This document shows, piece by piece, positions 7,185 through 17,061 of a stretch of DNA of 64,000 bases. Source of the stretch: Evansella vedderi (GTDB lineage Bacteria; Bacillota; Bacilli; Bacillales; Salisediminibacteriaceae). Each line of letters opens with the position of its first letter. The first letter of the stretch is position 1. The notes below the pieces were generated by a model. The model saw nothing but the letters and a program-made list of their open reading frames with translations, searched no databases and was not told where the DNA came from. Position numbers and translations under genes: made by a program. The stretch is from the NCBI RefSeq assembly GCF_030813435.1, contig NZ_JAUSUG010000013.1:1-64000 (forward strand). The letters run 5' to 3'.

Positions 7185-8015
7185 ATGAACATTCTTGTTT
7201 GTATTAAGCAAGTACCTGATACGAAGATCATTAAAGTTAATCCAAAAACGAATACGTTGGACCGTTCTAGTGCACCAGCTATATTAAATCCTTATGATGC
7301 ACATGCAGTAGAAGAGGCCGTTCGTTTAAGGAAGGTTCATGGGGGAAAAGTAACTGTTTTATCAATGGGCCCTCCACAAGCGAGGGAAGCCATAAAGAAG
7401 TGTGTGGAAATTGGTGCAGACGAGGGCTATTTAATTTCTGACAGAAGATTTGCTGGTGCTGACACTTTAGCAACAAGTTATGCCTTGTTCAAAGCGATTG
7501 ATAAGATGATGAAGGAAGATGGTGTGGATTTAGTTTTATGTGGAAAGCATGCAATTGATGGGGATACAGGTCAGGTGGGGCCTGGTATTGCTCGTCGGAT
7601 GGGAATTCCTCCCCTAACAAATTGTATTAAAGTTGAAGAGGTGGACCTTAAAGGAAAAACAATGAAAGTCCGTAGAAAAATTGAAAATGGGTATGAATTA
7701 ATTCAATCAACACTCCCATGTTTGTTAACAGTAGAGAAGGAGATTAACCAAGTTGCCTATTCACCACTTCCAAACATGTTACGTGCCGCACGATACAACC
7801 CGATTGTTTGGACCGTCGATGATTTAGATGATGTAGACATTAAACAATTAGGTCTTAAAGGATCTCCGACAATTGTTGGAAAGATGTGGCCACCGGCGAA
7901 AAGTGAAGGTGCACAGATGATTGAAGGAGATGTCAAAAAGCAAGCTACGGAAATTGTAACGATGTTATTACAAAAACGTGAGCTTTTTGAAGTGAAAGGT
8001 GGGGAGCAAGCATGA
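7185..8015 (+). CDS. fixA: Electron transfer flavoprotein beta subunit (FixA/EtfB)
   Basis: The small subunit of the ETF heterodimer, 276 residues. It opens with M-N-I-L-V-C-I-K-Q-V-P-D-T and carries the EtfB core A-D-E-G-Y-L-I-S-D and LCGKHAIDGDTGQVGPGIA. It would bind AMP or a second FAD. With the fixB, fixC and fixX genes directly downstream it matches the FixABCX complex, which splits electrons from NADH between quinone and ferredoxin or flavodoxin. The ATG has a strong site (GGTGGGGAGAAA). The stop overlaps the fixB start by four bases, so translation is coupled. Confidence 0.95.
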   Translation: MNILVCIKQVPDTKIIKVNPKTNTLDRSSAPAILNPYDAHAVEEAVRLRKVHGGKVTVLSMGPPQAREAIKKCVEIGADEGYLISDRRFAGADTLATSYALFKAIDKMMKEDGVDLVLCGKHAIDGDTGQVGPGIARRMGIPPLTNCIKVEEVDLKGKTMKVRRKIENGYELIQSTLPCLLTVEKEINQVAYSPLPNMLRAARYNPIVWTVDDLDDVDIKQLGLKGSPTIVGKMWPPAKSEGAQMIEGDVKKQATEIVTMLLQKRELFEVKGGEQA

Positions 8016-9064
8016 ACATGGATGAATATAGAGGGGTTTGGGTATTCATTGAACAAAGAGATGGTGATCTAGTAGATGTAGGTCTCGAGCTTTTAGGAGC
8101 AGGTAGAGATTTAGCAGATAAATTAGAAGTGGATCTTTGTGGTATTTTATTGGGCCATAATGTGAAGGGGTTATCAAAAGGAATTTTTGAGTATGGTGCT
8201 GATAAGGTGTATGTAATTGATGATCCAATTTTGGAAAAATACCGATCTGAAACATATATGATAGCGGTTGGAGATCTTGTTCGCAAATATAAACCTGAAA
8301 TATTCTTATATGGTGCAACATCCAATGGTAAAGATTTAGCGAGTGCCGTAGCCACTGAGGTTATGACAGGTTTAACTGCAGATACAACGATGTTAGATGT
8401 GGATTTAGAGAAAAGGCTGTTAGAAGCAAGTCGCCCTGCCTTTGGTGGTAACATTATGGCCACCATTCTCTGTAAAAAACACCGACCGCAAATGGCAACC
8501 GTACGTCCAAAGGTTATGAAAAAGTTAGAGCCAGAAGTTGGACGTACCGGACAAATTATTGAAGAAACTATTTCTTTAAAGGAAGAAGATCTTCGTACGA
8601 AAGTTTTAGAGATTGTAAGGGATACAAAAAAGGCTGTTAACTTAGAGGATGCAGATATAATAGTAGCAGGAGGAAAAGGGATAAAAGATGAAAAGGGATT
8701 GAAAATGATTGAGGAATTAGCTGATGTTTTAAATGCTACTGTAGGTGCCAGCCGTGATATTGTAGAAGCAGGACTTATTAGTCACGCTCACCAGGTTGGG
8801 CAAACGGGATTAACAGTTACCCCGAAGGTATATTTTGCCATCGGAATTTCCGGTGCCATTCAGCACAAAGTAGGAATGGAGAACTCTGAAACAATTATTG
8901 CTATTAATACAGATCCAGCGGCACCTATATTTGATGTTGCCCACTATGGAATCGTAGCTGATGCCTTTGAAATTGTTCCTATCTTAACAGAAGAATTTAA
9001 AAAAGCATTACAGCACGTTGAACCAGTAAAGGAGAAGGAAAAGGGAGGTGTGGCACATGCCTGA
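8012..9064 (+). CDS. fixB: Electron transfer flavoprotein alpha subunit (FixB/EtfA)
   Basis: The large ETF subunit, 350 residues. An N-terminal alpha/beta domain is followed by the FAD-binding C-terminal domain with the family signature in V-G-A-S-R-D-I-V-E-A-G, H-Q-V-G-Q-T-G and G-I-S-G-A-I-Q-H-K-V-G-M, and then N-T-D-P-A-A-P-I-F. It pairs with FixA. A charged tail (VEPVKEKEKGG) is added after the usual end. The start is ATG at 8012, overlapping fixA, with GGTGGGGAGC upstream. Confidence 0.95.
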   Translation: MNMDEYRGVWVFIEQRDGDLVDVGLELLGAGRDLADKLEVDLCGILLGHNVKGLSKGIFEYGADKVYVIDDPILEKYRSETYMIAVGDLVRKYKPEIFLYGATSNGKDLASAVATEVMTGLTADTTMLDVDLEKRLLEASRPAFGGNIMATILCKKHRPQMATVRPKVMKKLEPEVGRTGQIIEETISLKEEDLRTKVLEIVRDTKKAVNLEDADIIVAGGKGIKDEKGLKMIEELADVLNATVGASRDIVEAGLISHAHQVGQTGLTVTPKVYFAIGISGAIQHKVGMENSETIIAINTDPAAPIFDVAHYGIVADAFEIVPILTEEFKKALQHVEPVKEKEKGGVAHA

Positions 9065-10352
9065 AAAATTTGATGTCATCGTTGTAGGAGCAGGACCTGC
9101 TGGCACTAGCTGTGCCTATACTGCTGCAAAAAATGGTTTAAACGTTCTTCTAATCGAGCGGGGAGAATTTCCTGGTGCCAAAAACGTAATGGGTGGAATA
9201 TTATACCGTAAGCAGATGGAGGAAATTATTCCTGAATTTTGGAAGGAAGCTCCTTTAGAGAGACCGGTTGTAGAACAGCGTTTCTGGTTCCTTGATAAAG
9301 AGTCTATGGTGACAACGAGCTATAAAGGGCTGGAATGGGGAAGAGAACCTTTCAATAACTTCACCGTTCTCCGTGCTAAGTTTGATAAATGGTTTGCTAG
9401 TAAAGCGGTAGAACAGGGTGTAACACTCATTAACGAAACAGTAGTTACAGAATGTATCGTTGAAGATGGAATAGTTGTTGGTGTCCGTACAGACCGTCCT
9501 GATGGAGATGTATATGCAGATGTAGTTGTTCTTGCTGATGGAGTCAACTCGTTGTTAGCGAAAAGTCTTGGTTTCCACAAGGAATGGAAACCGGAAGAAG
9601 TAGCCTTAACCGTAATGGAAGTAATGAAGTTACCTAAGAAAACCATTAATGAACGATTTAATGTATCTGATGATCAAGGAGTTTCCGTAGAAATATTTGG
9701 AGATTCTACGCAGGGGGCACTTGGTACAGCTTTCCTATATACGAATAAGGACAGCATCAATATTGGTGTAGGCACAACGCTATCTTCTATGATTAAAAAG
9801 AAAATGAAGCCATATCAACTTTTAGAATATGTAAAAAATCATCCTATGATTCAACCGTATATTGAAGGAGCGGAAACATTAGAGTATTTAGCTCACTTAA
9901 TCCCTGAAGGTGGATACAATTCTATTCCTAAGTTAGTAGGAGATGGTGTCATCGTGACGGGTGATGCTGCTCAATTAGTTAATGCCATCCATCGTGAAGG
10001 ATCAAACATGGCAATGTACTCAGGTAAATTAGCAGCGGAAACGATCTTGAAGGCGAAAGAACTTGGAGAATTTTCAGAAAGAGTACTGGATTCGTACCGA
10101 ACTGGTATTTATGATAGTTTCATAGGAAAAGATTTGAAGAAATATAAAGATGCCACCCATACATTTGAAGAGCATCCACAATATTTTGAAGAATATGTTC
10201 CACTTATAAACCGGGCTATGAATACGATGTTTACTGTTGATGGTACGGCGAAATGGGATAAACAAAAGAAGATCATGCAGTCGTTTACCGCTGGAAGAGG
10301 AAAATTAGGAGTGGCTAAAGACCTTTATCGAGCTTGGAAGGTGGTGAAATAA
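9057..10352 (+). CDS. fixC: FixC flavoprotein, ETF:quinone oxidoreductase family
   Basis: An FAD-dependent oxidoreductase of the GG-reductase/ETF-QO type, 431 residues. The Rossmann motif D-V-I-V-V-G-A-G-P-A-G sits at residues 6-16, and a second FAD site near residue 300 reads G-D-G-V-I-V-T-G-D-A-A. It passes electrons from FixAB to menaquinone in the FixABCX complex. The ATG at 9057, with AAGGGAGGTGTGGC upstream, is preferred over an in-frame GTG at 9048. The gene overlaps fixB by 8 bases, and fixX starts 1 base after it. Confidence 0.94.
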   Translation: MPEKFDVIVVGAGPAGTSCAYTAAKNGLNVLLIERGEFPGAKNVMGGILYRKQMEEIIPEFWKEAPLERPVVEQRFWFLDKESMVTTSYKGLEWGREPFNNFTVLRAKFDKWFASKAVEQGVTLINETVVTECIVEDGIVVGVRTDRPDGDVYADVVVLADGVNSLLAKSLGFHKEWKPEEVALTVMEVMKLPKKTINERFNVSDDQGVSVEIFGDSTQGALGTAFLYTNKDSINIGVGTTLSSMIKKKMKPYQLLEYVKNHPMIQPYIEGAETLEYLAHLIPEGGYNSIPKLVGDGVIVTGDAAQLVNAIHREGSNMAMYSGKLAAETILKAKELGEFSERVLDSYRTGIYDSFIGKDLKKYKDATHTFEEHPQYFEEYVPLINRAMNTMFTVDGTAKWDKQKKIMQSFTAGRGKLGVAKDLYRAWKVVK

Positions 10353-10353
10353 G

Positions 10354-10635
10354 ATGGCAACTACATTAGAAGAAAAACAGTATTTAGTTCGTTTTCGGTG
10401 TGACACAGAATCCCATCTTACAGTTTTAGATCATGATGTTTGCGCAACAAAATGTCCAGATAAGGACTGTACCATTTTTTGCCCTGCAGACGTGTATAAA
10501 TGGGAAGGCGACCGGATGTTTGTAGGCTTCGAAGGCTGTCATGAATGTGGGAGCTGCCGAATCGGCTGTCCATTCCAAAACATTAAGTGGGAGTATCCAA
10601 AAGGTGGACACGGAATTGTTTTCCGCTTAGCTTAA
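10354..10635 (+). CDS. fixX: FixX ferredoxin-like protein
   Basis: A 93-residue ferredoxin-like subunit. The cluster motif C-H-E-C-G-S-C-R-I-G-C-P lies near residues 66-77, and an upstream cysteine-rich stretch reads C-A-T-K-C-P-D-K-D-C-T-I-F-C-P. FixX receives electrons from FixC and completes the operon. It is followed at once by a terminator. Confidence 0.94.
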   Translation: MATTLEEKQYLVRFRCDTESHLTVLDHDVCATKCPDKDCTIFCPADVYKWEGDRMFVGFEGCHECGSCRIGCPFQNIKWEYPKGGHGIVFRLA

Positions 10636-10642
10636 AAAAAGG

Positions 10643-10677
10643 ACCTCAAGGAAATTACTCCTTGAGGTTTATTTTTT
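10643..10677 (+). terminator. Intrinsic terminator of fixABCX
   Basis: ACCTCAAGGA and TCCTTGAGGT form a 10-bp stem with a 6-base loop, followed by TTATTTTTT. It stands 8 bases after the fixX stop. Confidence 0.92.
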
Positions 10678-11050
10678 AAGAAAAGTGTGGAAGATATGGC
10701 AAAGTTATTACCTTATACACTATCGTTATGATGTTATTATAACCGAATGAAAAATCATAGTAAATAGCGTTTACAATAGAAAGAAATTTCAAATTATTAG
10801 GTGGTGAAGACAATACATTTTTGCTATATAAAAAATTGGAGAACAGTTTACATGAAGTACAAGGAAAAATAATACTCATTAATAAAGTGCTTTTAAAAAA
10901 TTTCTGATTAATATAAAATCAATACTGTTTTTTCTATAAACTTCATGTAAAATTAACAATAATTATTTGTAGCTCAATAGCACATAAAAGCATTAAAGTT
11001 TTTAAAAAGAATTATAGTAAATTTTTGTGAAAATGGAGGGGACTGGGTCC
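10678..11050. other. Gene-free AT-rich spacer before alaR
   Basis: No coding region or RNA is recognised. It probably holds the promoter of the alaR-alaT pair, but I cannot name a clear -35/-10 couple. Confidence 0.5.
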
Positions 11051-11545
11051 GTGAATTCTAAAGAGAAGGAGCTTTTGAGGCTCTTAGAAAAAGACGGTAG
11101 AATATCTGTAGAAAAATTATCTAAAATGTTAGATGTTTCTACAGAGGAAGTAGTTGGTATGATTCATAAATTAGAAAAAGCTAAAGTTATTTTGGGTTAC
11201 TCTGCCATTATTGATTGGAATAAGGTTAACGAAACGGAAACCGTAACTGCAATGATTGATGTGAAGGTCACTCCTAAGCGGGGAGTAGGCTTTAATGAGG
11301 TTGCCGAGAGAATATATCGTTTCAAGGAGGTAAAAGCACTTTATTTAATGTCAGGTACGTACGATTTATCGGTTGTTATTGAAGGGAAAACCATGTCAGA
11401 AATCGCCCGTTTTGTATCTGAAAAGCTATCCACATTGGATTCCGTATTATCCACAACGACCCACTTTCAGTTGAAAAAATATAAACATGATGGAGTCGTT
11501 TTCGAGGACCGTGATGAAGATCATCGGATTGTGGTATCACCATGA
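11051..11545 (+). CDS. alaR: Lrp/AsnC-family regulator, AlaR-type
   Basis: A 164-residue Lrp/AsnC-type regulator: N-terminal winged helix (K-E-L-L-R-L-L-E-K-D-G-R-I-S-V-E, then a recognition helix) and a C-terminal RAM ligand-sensing domain with M-S-G-T-Y-D-L-S-V-V. GTG at 11051 is chosen because GGAGGGG lies nine bases upstream. The gene runs into the aminotransferase gene with a 4-base overlap (ATGA). That layout equals yugG-yugH of B. subtilis, where the regulator AlaR controls the alanine aminotransferase AlaT. Confidence 0.88.
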   Translation: MNSKEKELLRLLEKDGRISVEKLSKMLDVSTEEVVGMIHKLEKAKVILGYSAIIDWNKVNETETVTAMIDVKVTPKRGVGFNEVAERIYRFKEVKALYLMSGTYDLSVVIEGKTMSEIARFVSEKLSTLDSVLSTTTHFQLKKYKHDGVVFEDRDEDHRIVVSP

Positions 11546-12732
11546 CAAGCTTCCATAAAAATAAAATAGCGATAGGTAAACTATCGAACGCGGTTCAACG
11601 GATTAAACCATCAGGAATTAGAAGGTTTTTTGATCTGGCTTCAACGATGGATGATGTTATCTCCCTCGGGGTCGGGGAGCCTGATTTCACCACCCCATGG
11701 AACGTAAGGGAAGCAAGTATTGCCTCATTGGAAAGGGGTTTTACCTCCTATACTGCTAATGCAGGTATTTTAGAGCTACGAATTGCAGTTGCAAATTATT
11801 TAAAAAAATTTAAAACTGATTATAATCCAGAAAATGAAGTAGTTATAACTGTTGGAGCAAGTGAAGGAATTGATTTAGCACTTCGAGCTATCATCAATCC
11901 TGGAGATGAGGTTCTTATAGTTGAACCTTGTTTTGTATCGTACGCTCCGTTAGTTTCTTTGGTTGGGGGAGTTCCCATATCCGTTCCTACTTCTATTGAC
12001 TATGAATTTAAAGTAAGTGCAGCTTCCGTTGAGGATAAAATTACACCGAAGACAAAAGCTATACTTATTTCTTTCCCGAATAACCCTACAGGTGCAGTAA
12101 TGGGCAAGGATGAGTTAGAGGCTGTGGCACAGGTTGTGAAAAAGCATGATTTACTTGTGATCTCTGATGAAATCTATGCAGAGCTTTCTTATGATAACAA
12201 ACATGTGAGTTTTCCAGCAATTGAGTCTATGTGGGAACGAACGATTCTCATTTCCGGATTCTCCAAAGCTTTTGCTATGACTGGATGGCGGTTAGGCTAT
12301 GTTGCTGCACCGGAGCCTTATGCAAAAGCAATGCTAAAAATTCATCAATATGCCATGATGTGTGCTTCCACAATGGCTCAATATGCCGCTTTAGAGGCTA
12401 TTATAAACGGGCAAGAGGAAATGGAAGAAATGGTAGTAAGTTATAGACAGCGTCGAAATTTCTTTGTTAAATCATTACGGGAAATCGGATTAGACTGCCA
12501 CCTTCCAGGGGGGGCTTTCTATGCCTTCCCGTCCATTGTATCCACTGGTTTAAGTTCTGAGGAGTTTGCTGAACAGCTTTTAATGGAGGAAAAGGTTGCT
12601 GTTGTACCTGGTTCTGTTTTCGGCTCCGGAGGGGAGGGGCACATCCGTTGTTCCTATGCTACCTCCATGGAACAACTGGAAGAAGCCATCACCAGGATGA
12701 ACAAATTCATTCAGAAACATGCTTCTAAATAG
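11542..12732 (+). CDS. alaT: Alanine aminotransferase, class I/II PLP enzyme
   Basis: A fold-type I aminotransferase, 396 residues. It has S-L-G-V-G-E-P-D-F-T-T-P near the start, N-N-P-T-G-A-V, the S-D-E-I-Y-A-E strand, and the PLP lysine in S-G-F-S-K-A-F-A-M-T-G-W-R-L-G-Y. Coupling to alaR and synteny with B. subtilis yugH point to pyruvate/glutamate transamination to alanine. Sequence alone would only say aspartate/aromatic-type aminotransferase. Confidence 0.88.
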   Translation: MTSFHKNKIAIGKLSNAVQRIKPSGIRRFFDLASTMDDVISLGVGEPDFTTPWNVREASIASLERGFTSYTANAGILELRIAVANYLKKFKTDYNPENEVVITVGASEGIDLALRAIINPGDEVLIVEPCFVSYAPLVSLVGGVPISVPTSIDYEFKVSAASVEDKITPKTKAILISFPNNPTGAVMGKDELEAVAQVVKKHDLLVISDEIYAELSYDNKHVSFPAIESMWERTILISGFSKAFAMTGWRLGYVAAPEPYAKAMLKIHQYAMMCASTMAQYAALEAIINGQEEMEEMVVSYRQRRNFFVKSLREIGLDCHLPGGAFYAFPSIVSTGLSSEEFAEQLLMEEKVAVVPGSVFGSGGEGHIRCSYATSMEQLEEAITRMNKFIQKHASK

Positions 12733-12735
12733 TAA

Positions 12736-12846
12736 GGCTTGGATACGTTACAGGCGGACCAATTATGCCTAAGGGCAGCTCACGTCCTGCGTCTGCAATT
12801 ACTCGTCGCTGGAGTCGCCGCCTTCCACTTCTCCAAGCTTTTCAAA
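12736..12846 (+). repeat. Dispersed repeat element, fullest copy
   Basis: It begins GGCTTGGATACGTTACAG and ends CTTCTCCAAGCTTTTCAAAA, so the two ends are partly complementary (GCTTGGA with TCCAAGC). The right end matches 3068-3097, and both ends match the short copy at 16888-16934. No reading frame is seen inside. Confidence 0.7.
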
Positions 12847-13088
12847 AAAAGCCATAAAGTTTCATAAAAAAAGCAAAGTATCTATGGGAGACACTTTGCT
12901 AAAAAAGGGGGAATACTAGGTTGTATACAATCCTAGTGTTTCCTTTATTTTTGTTTTTATACATGATAGGAAAATAATTCATTCCATAAATAAAGATAAA
13001 AGATTATTCCCGAGGGAATATTACAAAGGATGAGAACAAGTAATTGAAGGCACTATACAGCTGATGTTTAGGATAGAAGAATGTTCTT
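12847..13088. other. Spacer before yugI with two palindromes
   Basis: It contains an AGCAAAGT/ACTTTGCT hairpin (12872-12900) whose flanks are T-rich only on the minus strand, and the palindrome ACTAGG-TTGTATACAA-TCCTAGT (12915-12937). No gene is seen. Confidence 0.45.
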
Positions 13089-13117
13089 TTGTCATGAAAA
13101 AAAACTTATGGTATAAT
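13089..13117 (+). promoter_or_regulatory. Sigma-A promoter of yugI
   Basis: TTGTCA and TATAAT are separated by exactly 17 bases. The start codon follows about 34 bases after the -10 box, with TTAGGAGTTG as ribosome site. Confidence 0.8.
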
Positions 13118-13150
13118 TAACAAGTTAAAAATTAGTTAGGAGTTGTTTTC

Positions 13151-13573
13151 ATGTCAGGTCAATATGAAGTAGGAAGTATTGTAGAAGGTAAAGTAACAGG
13201 TATTAAACCATTTGGTGCATTCGTAGCATTGGATGACGAAAAACAAGGTTTAGTACACATTTCACACATTGCACATGGATTTGTTAAAGATATTAATGAG
13301 CATTTAAAAGTGGGGGATGAAGTAAAGGTTAAAGTATTATCTGTAGATGAAGAAACTGGGAAAATTTCTTTATCTATCCGTGAAACACAGCCTAAGCCTG
13401 AACAGCCAGAGCGTCCAGCCAAAACGGAACGCCCGAGAAGAAACAATACTTCGAAGCGTCAAGAGCAAAGTAATCAAGGACAAGGCTTTAACACTCTTGA
13501 GGAAAAGTTAAAGGTTTGGTTAAAGGAATCTAATGAAATCCAAGCTGATTTAAATAAGCGTGTTAAAAAATAA
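13151..13573 (+). CDS. yugI: S1-domain RNA-binding protein YugI
   Basis: A 140-residue protein with one S1 domain (residues 5-75: G-S-I-V-E-G-K-V-T-G-I-K-P-F-G-A-F-V, H-I-S-H-I-A). A proline- and charge-rich linker and a short helix follow. The family is known in B. subtilis as general stress protein 13 and associates with ribosomes. A perfect promoter precedes it and a terminator follows, so it is monocistronic. Confidence 0.92.
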   Translation: MSGQYEVGSIVEGKVTGIKPFGAFVALDDEKQGLVHISHIAHGFVKDINEHLKVGDEVKVKVLSVDEETGKISLSIRETQPKPEQPERPAKTERPRRNNTSKRQEQSNQGQGFNTLEEKLKVWLKESNEIQADLNKRVKK

Positions 13574-13590
13574 GTAAAAAAGGTAACGAA

Positions 13591-13621
13591 AAGAGGCAGC
13601 TTATAGGGCTGCCTCTTTTTT
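13591..13621 (+). terminator. Intrinsic terminator of yugI
   Basis: GAGGCAGC pairs with GCTGCCTC, flanked by AA and TTTTTT. It may also serve the convergent yuzA gene. Confidence 0.9.
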
Positions 13622-13641
13622 CCACTTTAATATGAAGTTCT

Positions 13642-13869
13642 TTAACGTTGCGGCTCTGGACTACGCTCCAACTCTTCATCGGGTTTAAATAAAATTGAAA
13701 TACAATACAACCCTGCCAATCCTACGAGGGCATAGATGAAACGGGAAAATCCAGCTGCTTGACCACCGAAAATGGCAGCGACAAGGTCAAAACGGAAGAA
13801 ACCGATTAAGCCCCAGTTTACTGCACCGATGATAGCCAATGTAAGTGCTGTTCGTTGAATTCCGCTCAT
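13642..13869 (-). CDS. yuzA: DUF378 small membrane protein YuzA
   Basis: A 75-residue protein with two membrane segments (A-L-T-L-A-I-I-G-A-V-N-W-G-L-I-G-F-F and I-Y-A-L-V-G-L-A-G-L-Y-C-I). The G-A-V-N-W-G-L motif is diagnostic of DUF378. The function is unknown. The site GGAGGTGAGGAGCGC precedes the ATG. It converges on yugI as in B. subtilis. Confidence 0.9.
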   Translation of the reverse strand: MSGIQRTALTLAIIGAVNWGLIGFFRFDLVAAIFGGQAAGFSRFIYALVGLAGLYCISILFKPDEELERSPEPQR

Positions 13870-14133
13870 GCGCTCCTCACCTCCTTATCAGGGGTAGAAT
13901 CAAGACACAAATAGAAGCGAAAAATATGCTCCTGACCTTAGAATGATTAAAGTAACCTACGATTATGCATAAATGACAAAAAAACTTTTTATATTAGTTC
14001 TTAAATCCTTTGTTTTTTCACCAAAACTGAGGGATAATACAAAATGGAAGAAAGTGCAGAAAGCTCATTGTTTTTTCATGACTAAAAATACTTAGTAAGA
14101 AATTATGCTTTTATCTAAAAGGAGTGTTTGTAT

Positions 14134-15300
14134 TTGGATTCGTTTATCTTTCAAAATCCCACAAGACTAATATTTGGACAAGAACAAGTACAGCAACAAC
14201 TAGCTAAACAACTGAAACCGTTTGGAGAAAAGGTCCTCCTTGTTTATGGTGGAGGGAGTATTAAAAGGAATGGATTATATGATGAAGTTTCTTCGATTTT
14301 AAAGGAAGAAGGATTTATTGTAAGTGAACTTCCTGGAGTAGAACCGAATCCACGATTGACTACTGTACATAAAGGTGTAGAAATATGCAAAAAAGAAGAC
14401 ATAGATGTGTTGCTAGCTGTTGGTGGTGGAAGTGTTATTGATTGTACCAAGGCTATTGCCGCAGGTGCGAAGTATGATGGAGATGCATGGGATTTAGTTA
14501 CAAAGAAGTCCCCTGTTAATGATGCTTTGCCTTTTGGAACTATTTTAACTTTAGCAGCAACAGGGTCAGAAATGAATTCCGGATCCGTTATTACAAATTG
14601 GGAAACTCATGAAAAGTATGGGTGGGGCAGTCCCCTTGTTTTTCCAAAGTTTTCTATATTGGATCCTCAAAATACAGTGACAGTACCAAAGGACCACACC
14701 GTTTACGGAATTGTGGATATGATGTCCCACGTGTTTGAACAATATTTTCACCCTCAAGAGAATTCGTATCTTCAAGAATATATGTGTGAGGCTGTTTTGA
14801 AATCAGTGATAGAAGCGGGACCGAAGCTTGTGGAGGATTTAGAAGATGTAGACCTTCGTGAAACTATTTTATACTCAGGCACCATTGCATTAAATGGCAT
14901 GCTGCAAATGGGCGTAAGGGGAGATTGGGCATCCCATAATATAGAGCACGCCGTTTCAGCGGTGTATGATATTCCCCATGCTGGTGGATTAGCTATTATT
15001 TTTCCACAATGGATGAGGCATAACAAAACCCTTGGAGAAAGAAAGCTCGTTAATTTAGCAGTCCGTGTATGGGGTGTCGATCCTTCTGGTAAAACAGATG
15101 GAGACATTGCAGAAGAAGGTATCCAAAAGCTCGAGCAGTTTTGGTCTTCATTAGGAGCTCCTAGCAGATTAGCTGACTATAATATTGACGATAGTCAGTT
15201 AGAGGTGATGGCTGATAAAGCTATGGTAAATGGATCTTTTGGTAATTTCAATCCATTGGAAAAATCCGATGTATTGTCGATTTTAAGGTCCAGTTTATAA
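14134..15300 (+). CDS. yugJ: NAD(P)H-dependent butanol dehydrogenase YugJ
   Basis: An iron-type (group III) alcohol dehydrogenase, about 388 residues. The nucleotide site is A-V-G-G-G-S-V-I-D (near 93-101), and A-A-T-G-S-E-M-N-S is present. The metal ligands lie in D-M-M-S-H-V-F-E-Q and in [18 protein letters not shown]. It reduces aldehydes to alcohols. TTG at 14134 has AAAGGAG nine bases upstream; the TTG at 14128 lies too close to that site. Confidence 0.92.
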   Translation: MDSFIFQNPTRLIFGQEQVQQQLAKQLKPFGEKVLLVYGGGSIKRNGLYDEVSSILKEEGFIVSELPGVEPNPRLTTVHKGVEICKKEDIDVLLAVGGGSVIDCTKAIAAGAKYDGDAWDLVTKKSPVNDALPFGTILTLAATGSEMNSGSVITNWETHEKYGWGSPLVFPKFSILDPQNTVTVPKDHTVYGIVDMMSHVFEQYFHPQENSYLQEYMCEAVLKSVIEAGPKLVEDLEDVDLRETILYSGTIALNGMLQMGVRGDWASHNIEHAVSAVYDIPHAGGLAIIFPQWMRHNKTLGERKLVNLAVRVWGVDPSGKTDGDIAEEGIQKLEQFWSSLGAPSRLADYNIDDSQLEVMADKAMVNGSFGNFNPLEKSDVLSILRSSL

Positions 15301-15414
15301 ATATGAAAAATTTCGCACTTGGCTGCGGTTACATTTTTTTATAGCTTGATTATTATGCTCTAATTTAATAAAGTTGGATTTATGGAAGTAGTAAGATAAA
15401 TTGGAGGAGAGAAA

Positions 15415-16773
15415 ATGTCTGATAAATTAACATTTGATTTTTCAAAATCATCATCGTTTATTTCACAACATGAAGTTGATTATATGGGTAGTTTAGTAAC
15501 TGCAGCCCATGAAGCTCTTCATAACGGATCTGGAGCCGGTAACGATTTTCTTGGGTGGGTAGACCTTCCTGTAAATTATGACAAGGAAGAATTTTCCCGT
15601 ATTAAAAAAGCCTCGGAAAAAATAAAAGCCGACTCTGATATCTTGTTAGTTATTGGAATTGGTGGTTCTTATTTAGGTGCACGTGCAGCTATTGAAGCAT
15701 TACAGCATTCCTTCTATAACGTGTTAGATAAAGAAAGCCGCCAAACACCACAAGTGTTCTTCGTTGGAAACAACATAAGCTCTACATATGTTAAGCATTT
15801 ATTAGAGGTTATTGAAGGAAAAGATGTATCCATTAATGTTATTTCAAAATCAGGGACTACTACAGAGCCTGCAATAGCTTTCCGTATTTTCCGTGATTAT
15901 TTGGAGAAAAAGTACGGTGTTGAGGAAGCAAGGAATCGTATTTATGCCACTACAGATAAGGAAAAAGGTGCTTTAAAGACCTTGGCAACGGATGAAGGCT
16001 ATGAGTCCTTTGTCATTCCGGATGATGTGGGAGGACGTTTCTCTGTATTAACTGCTGTTGGGCTGTTGCCGATTGCTGTTAGTGGATTGGATATTGACGC
16101 CATGATGCAAGGGGCAGCTGATGCGCGTGAAGCATACAGTAACCCAAACTTAGCAGAAAATGAAGCGTATCAATATGCTGCGGTTCGAAATGCATTGTAC
16201 AATAAAGGTAAGACGATCGAATTAATGGTTAACTACGAGCCTTCTTTACATTTTGTATCAGAATGGTGGAAGCAATTATATGGCGAAAGTGAAGGGAAGG
16301 ATGGAAAAGGTATCTACCCAGCATCCGTTGATTTCTCTACAGACCTACACTCCATGGGGCAATATGTACAAGATGGACGTCGTGAATTGTTTGAAACTGT
16401 GTTGAATGTTGGGAAAGTGGCGGAAGAGGTTACCATTGAAGAGGCAGCTAACGATTTAGATGGGTTAAATTATCTCGCTGGAAAAACAATGGATTTTGTT
16501 AATAAGAAAGCATTTGAAGGAACTTTATTGGCACACTTAGATGGTGGAGTACCTAACTTAATTGTCAACGTGCCGGAAATGAACGAATATCATTTTGGGT
16601 ATTTAGTGTATTTCTTTGAAAAAGCATGTGCCATCAGCGGTTACTTACTAGGAGTAAATCCGTTCGACCAACCTGGAGTAGAAGCATACAAGAAAAATAT
16701 GTTTGCTTTGCTTGGCAAACCAGGGTTTGAGGAAGAAAAAGCGAAACTAGAAGCTCGTTTAAACGAAAAATAA
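15415..16773 (+). CDS. pgi: Glucose-6-phosphate isomerase
   Basis: Interconverts glucose-6-phosphate and fructose-6-phosphate, 452 residues. Motifs include [11 protein letters not shown], the sugar-phosphate site S-K-S-G-T-T-T-E-P, and [14 protein letters not shown]. It is the entry point for fructose-6-phosphate made by the mannose pathway elsewhere in the window. The site TTGGAGGAGAG precedes the ATG. The yugJ-pgi order is as in B. subtilis apart from a missing yugK. Confidence 0.97.
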   Translation: MSDKLTFDFSKSSSFISQHEVDYMGSLVTAAHEALHNGSGAGNDFLGWVDLPVNYDKEEFSRIKKASEKIKADSDILLVIGIGGSYLGARAAIEALQHSFYNVLDKESRQTPQVFFVGNNISSTYVKHLLEVIEGKDVSINVISKSGTTTEPAIAFRIFRDYLEKKYGVEEARNRIYATTDKEKGALKTLATDEGYESFVIPDDVGGRFSVLTAVGLLPIAVSGLDIDAMMQGAADAREAYSNPNLAENEAYQYAAVRNALYNKGKTIELMVNYEPSLHFVSEWWKQLYGESEGKDGKGIYPASVDFSTDLHSMGQYVQDGRRELFETVLNVGKVAEEVTIEEAANDLDGLNYLAGKTMDFVNKKAFEGTLLAHLDGGVPNLIVNVPEMNEYHFGYLVYFFEKACAISGYLLGVNPFDQPGVEAYKKNMFALLGKPGFEEEKAKLEARLNEK

Positions 16774-16784
16774 ATTTATTTTGA

Positions 16785-16820
16785 GAAACCCCAAAATTGC
16801 GTTTAGCATTTTGGGGTTTC
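16785..16820 (+). terminator. Hairpin after pgi
   Basis: GAAACCCCAAAAT pairs perfectly with ATTTTGGGGTTTC over a 10-base loop. The downstream tract is only moderately T-rich. Confidence 0.75.
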
Positions 16821-16887
16821 AGCATTAAGCTTCCTTTTAACACTAGGCTGTTTTCTAAAAGATTGTTTTTTTGTTATATATGATGTG

Positions 16888-16934
16888 GCTTGGATAAGCT
16901 ACAGGGGGATACCTTACGCTTCTCCAAGCTTTTC
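16888..16934 (+). repeat. Internally deleted copy of the dispersed repeat
   Basis: GCTTGGATAAGCTACAG and CTTCTCCAAGCTTTTCC match the two ends of the copy at 12736-12846 with the centre missing. Confidence 0.65.
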
Positions 16935-17061
16935 CAAAAAAGGTTTCAAGTAATTATTGTGAAACCCCATTCAATATGGTAATATTTGTTTAAAGTAAAT
17001 TTATATTTCTATTTTTATTTAGAATATCCACAATCCGTCTACAACTAGACTCTACATAAAA

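Noticed and set aside
12915-12937. Palindrome ACTAGG-TTGTATACAA-TCCTAGT as an operator
   Set aside because: It is a good palindrome, but it stands more than 150 bases before the yugI promoter and occurs once, so I have no basis to call it a regulator site.
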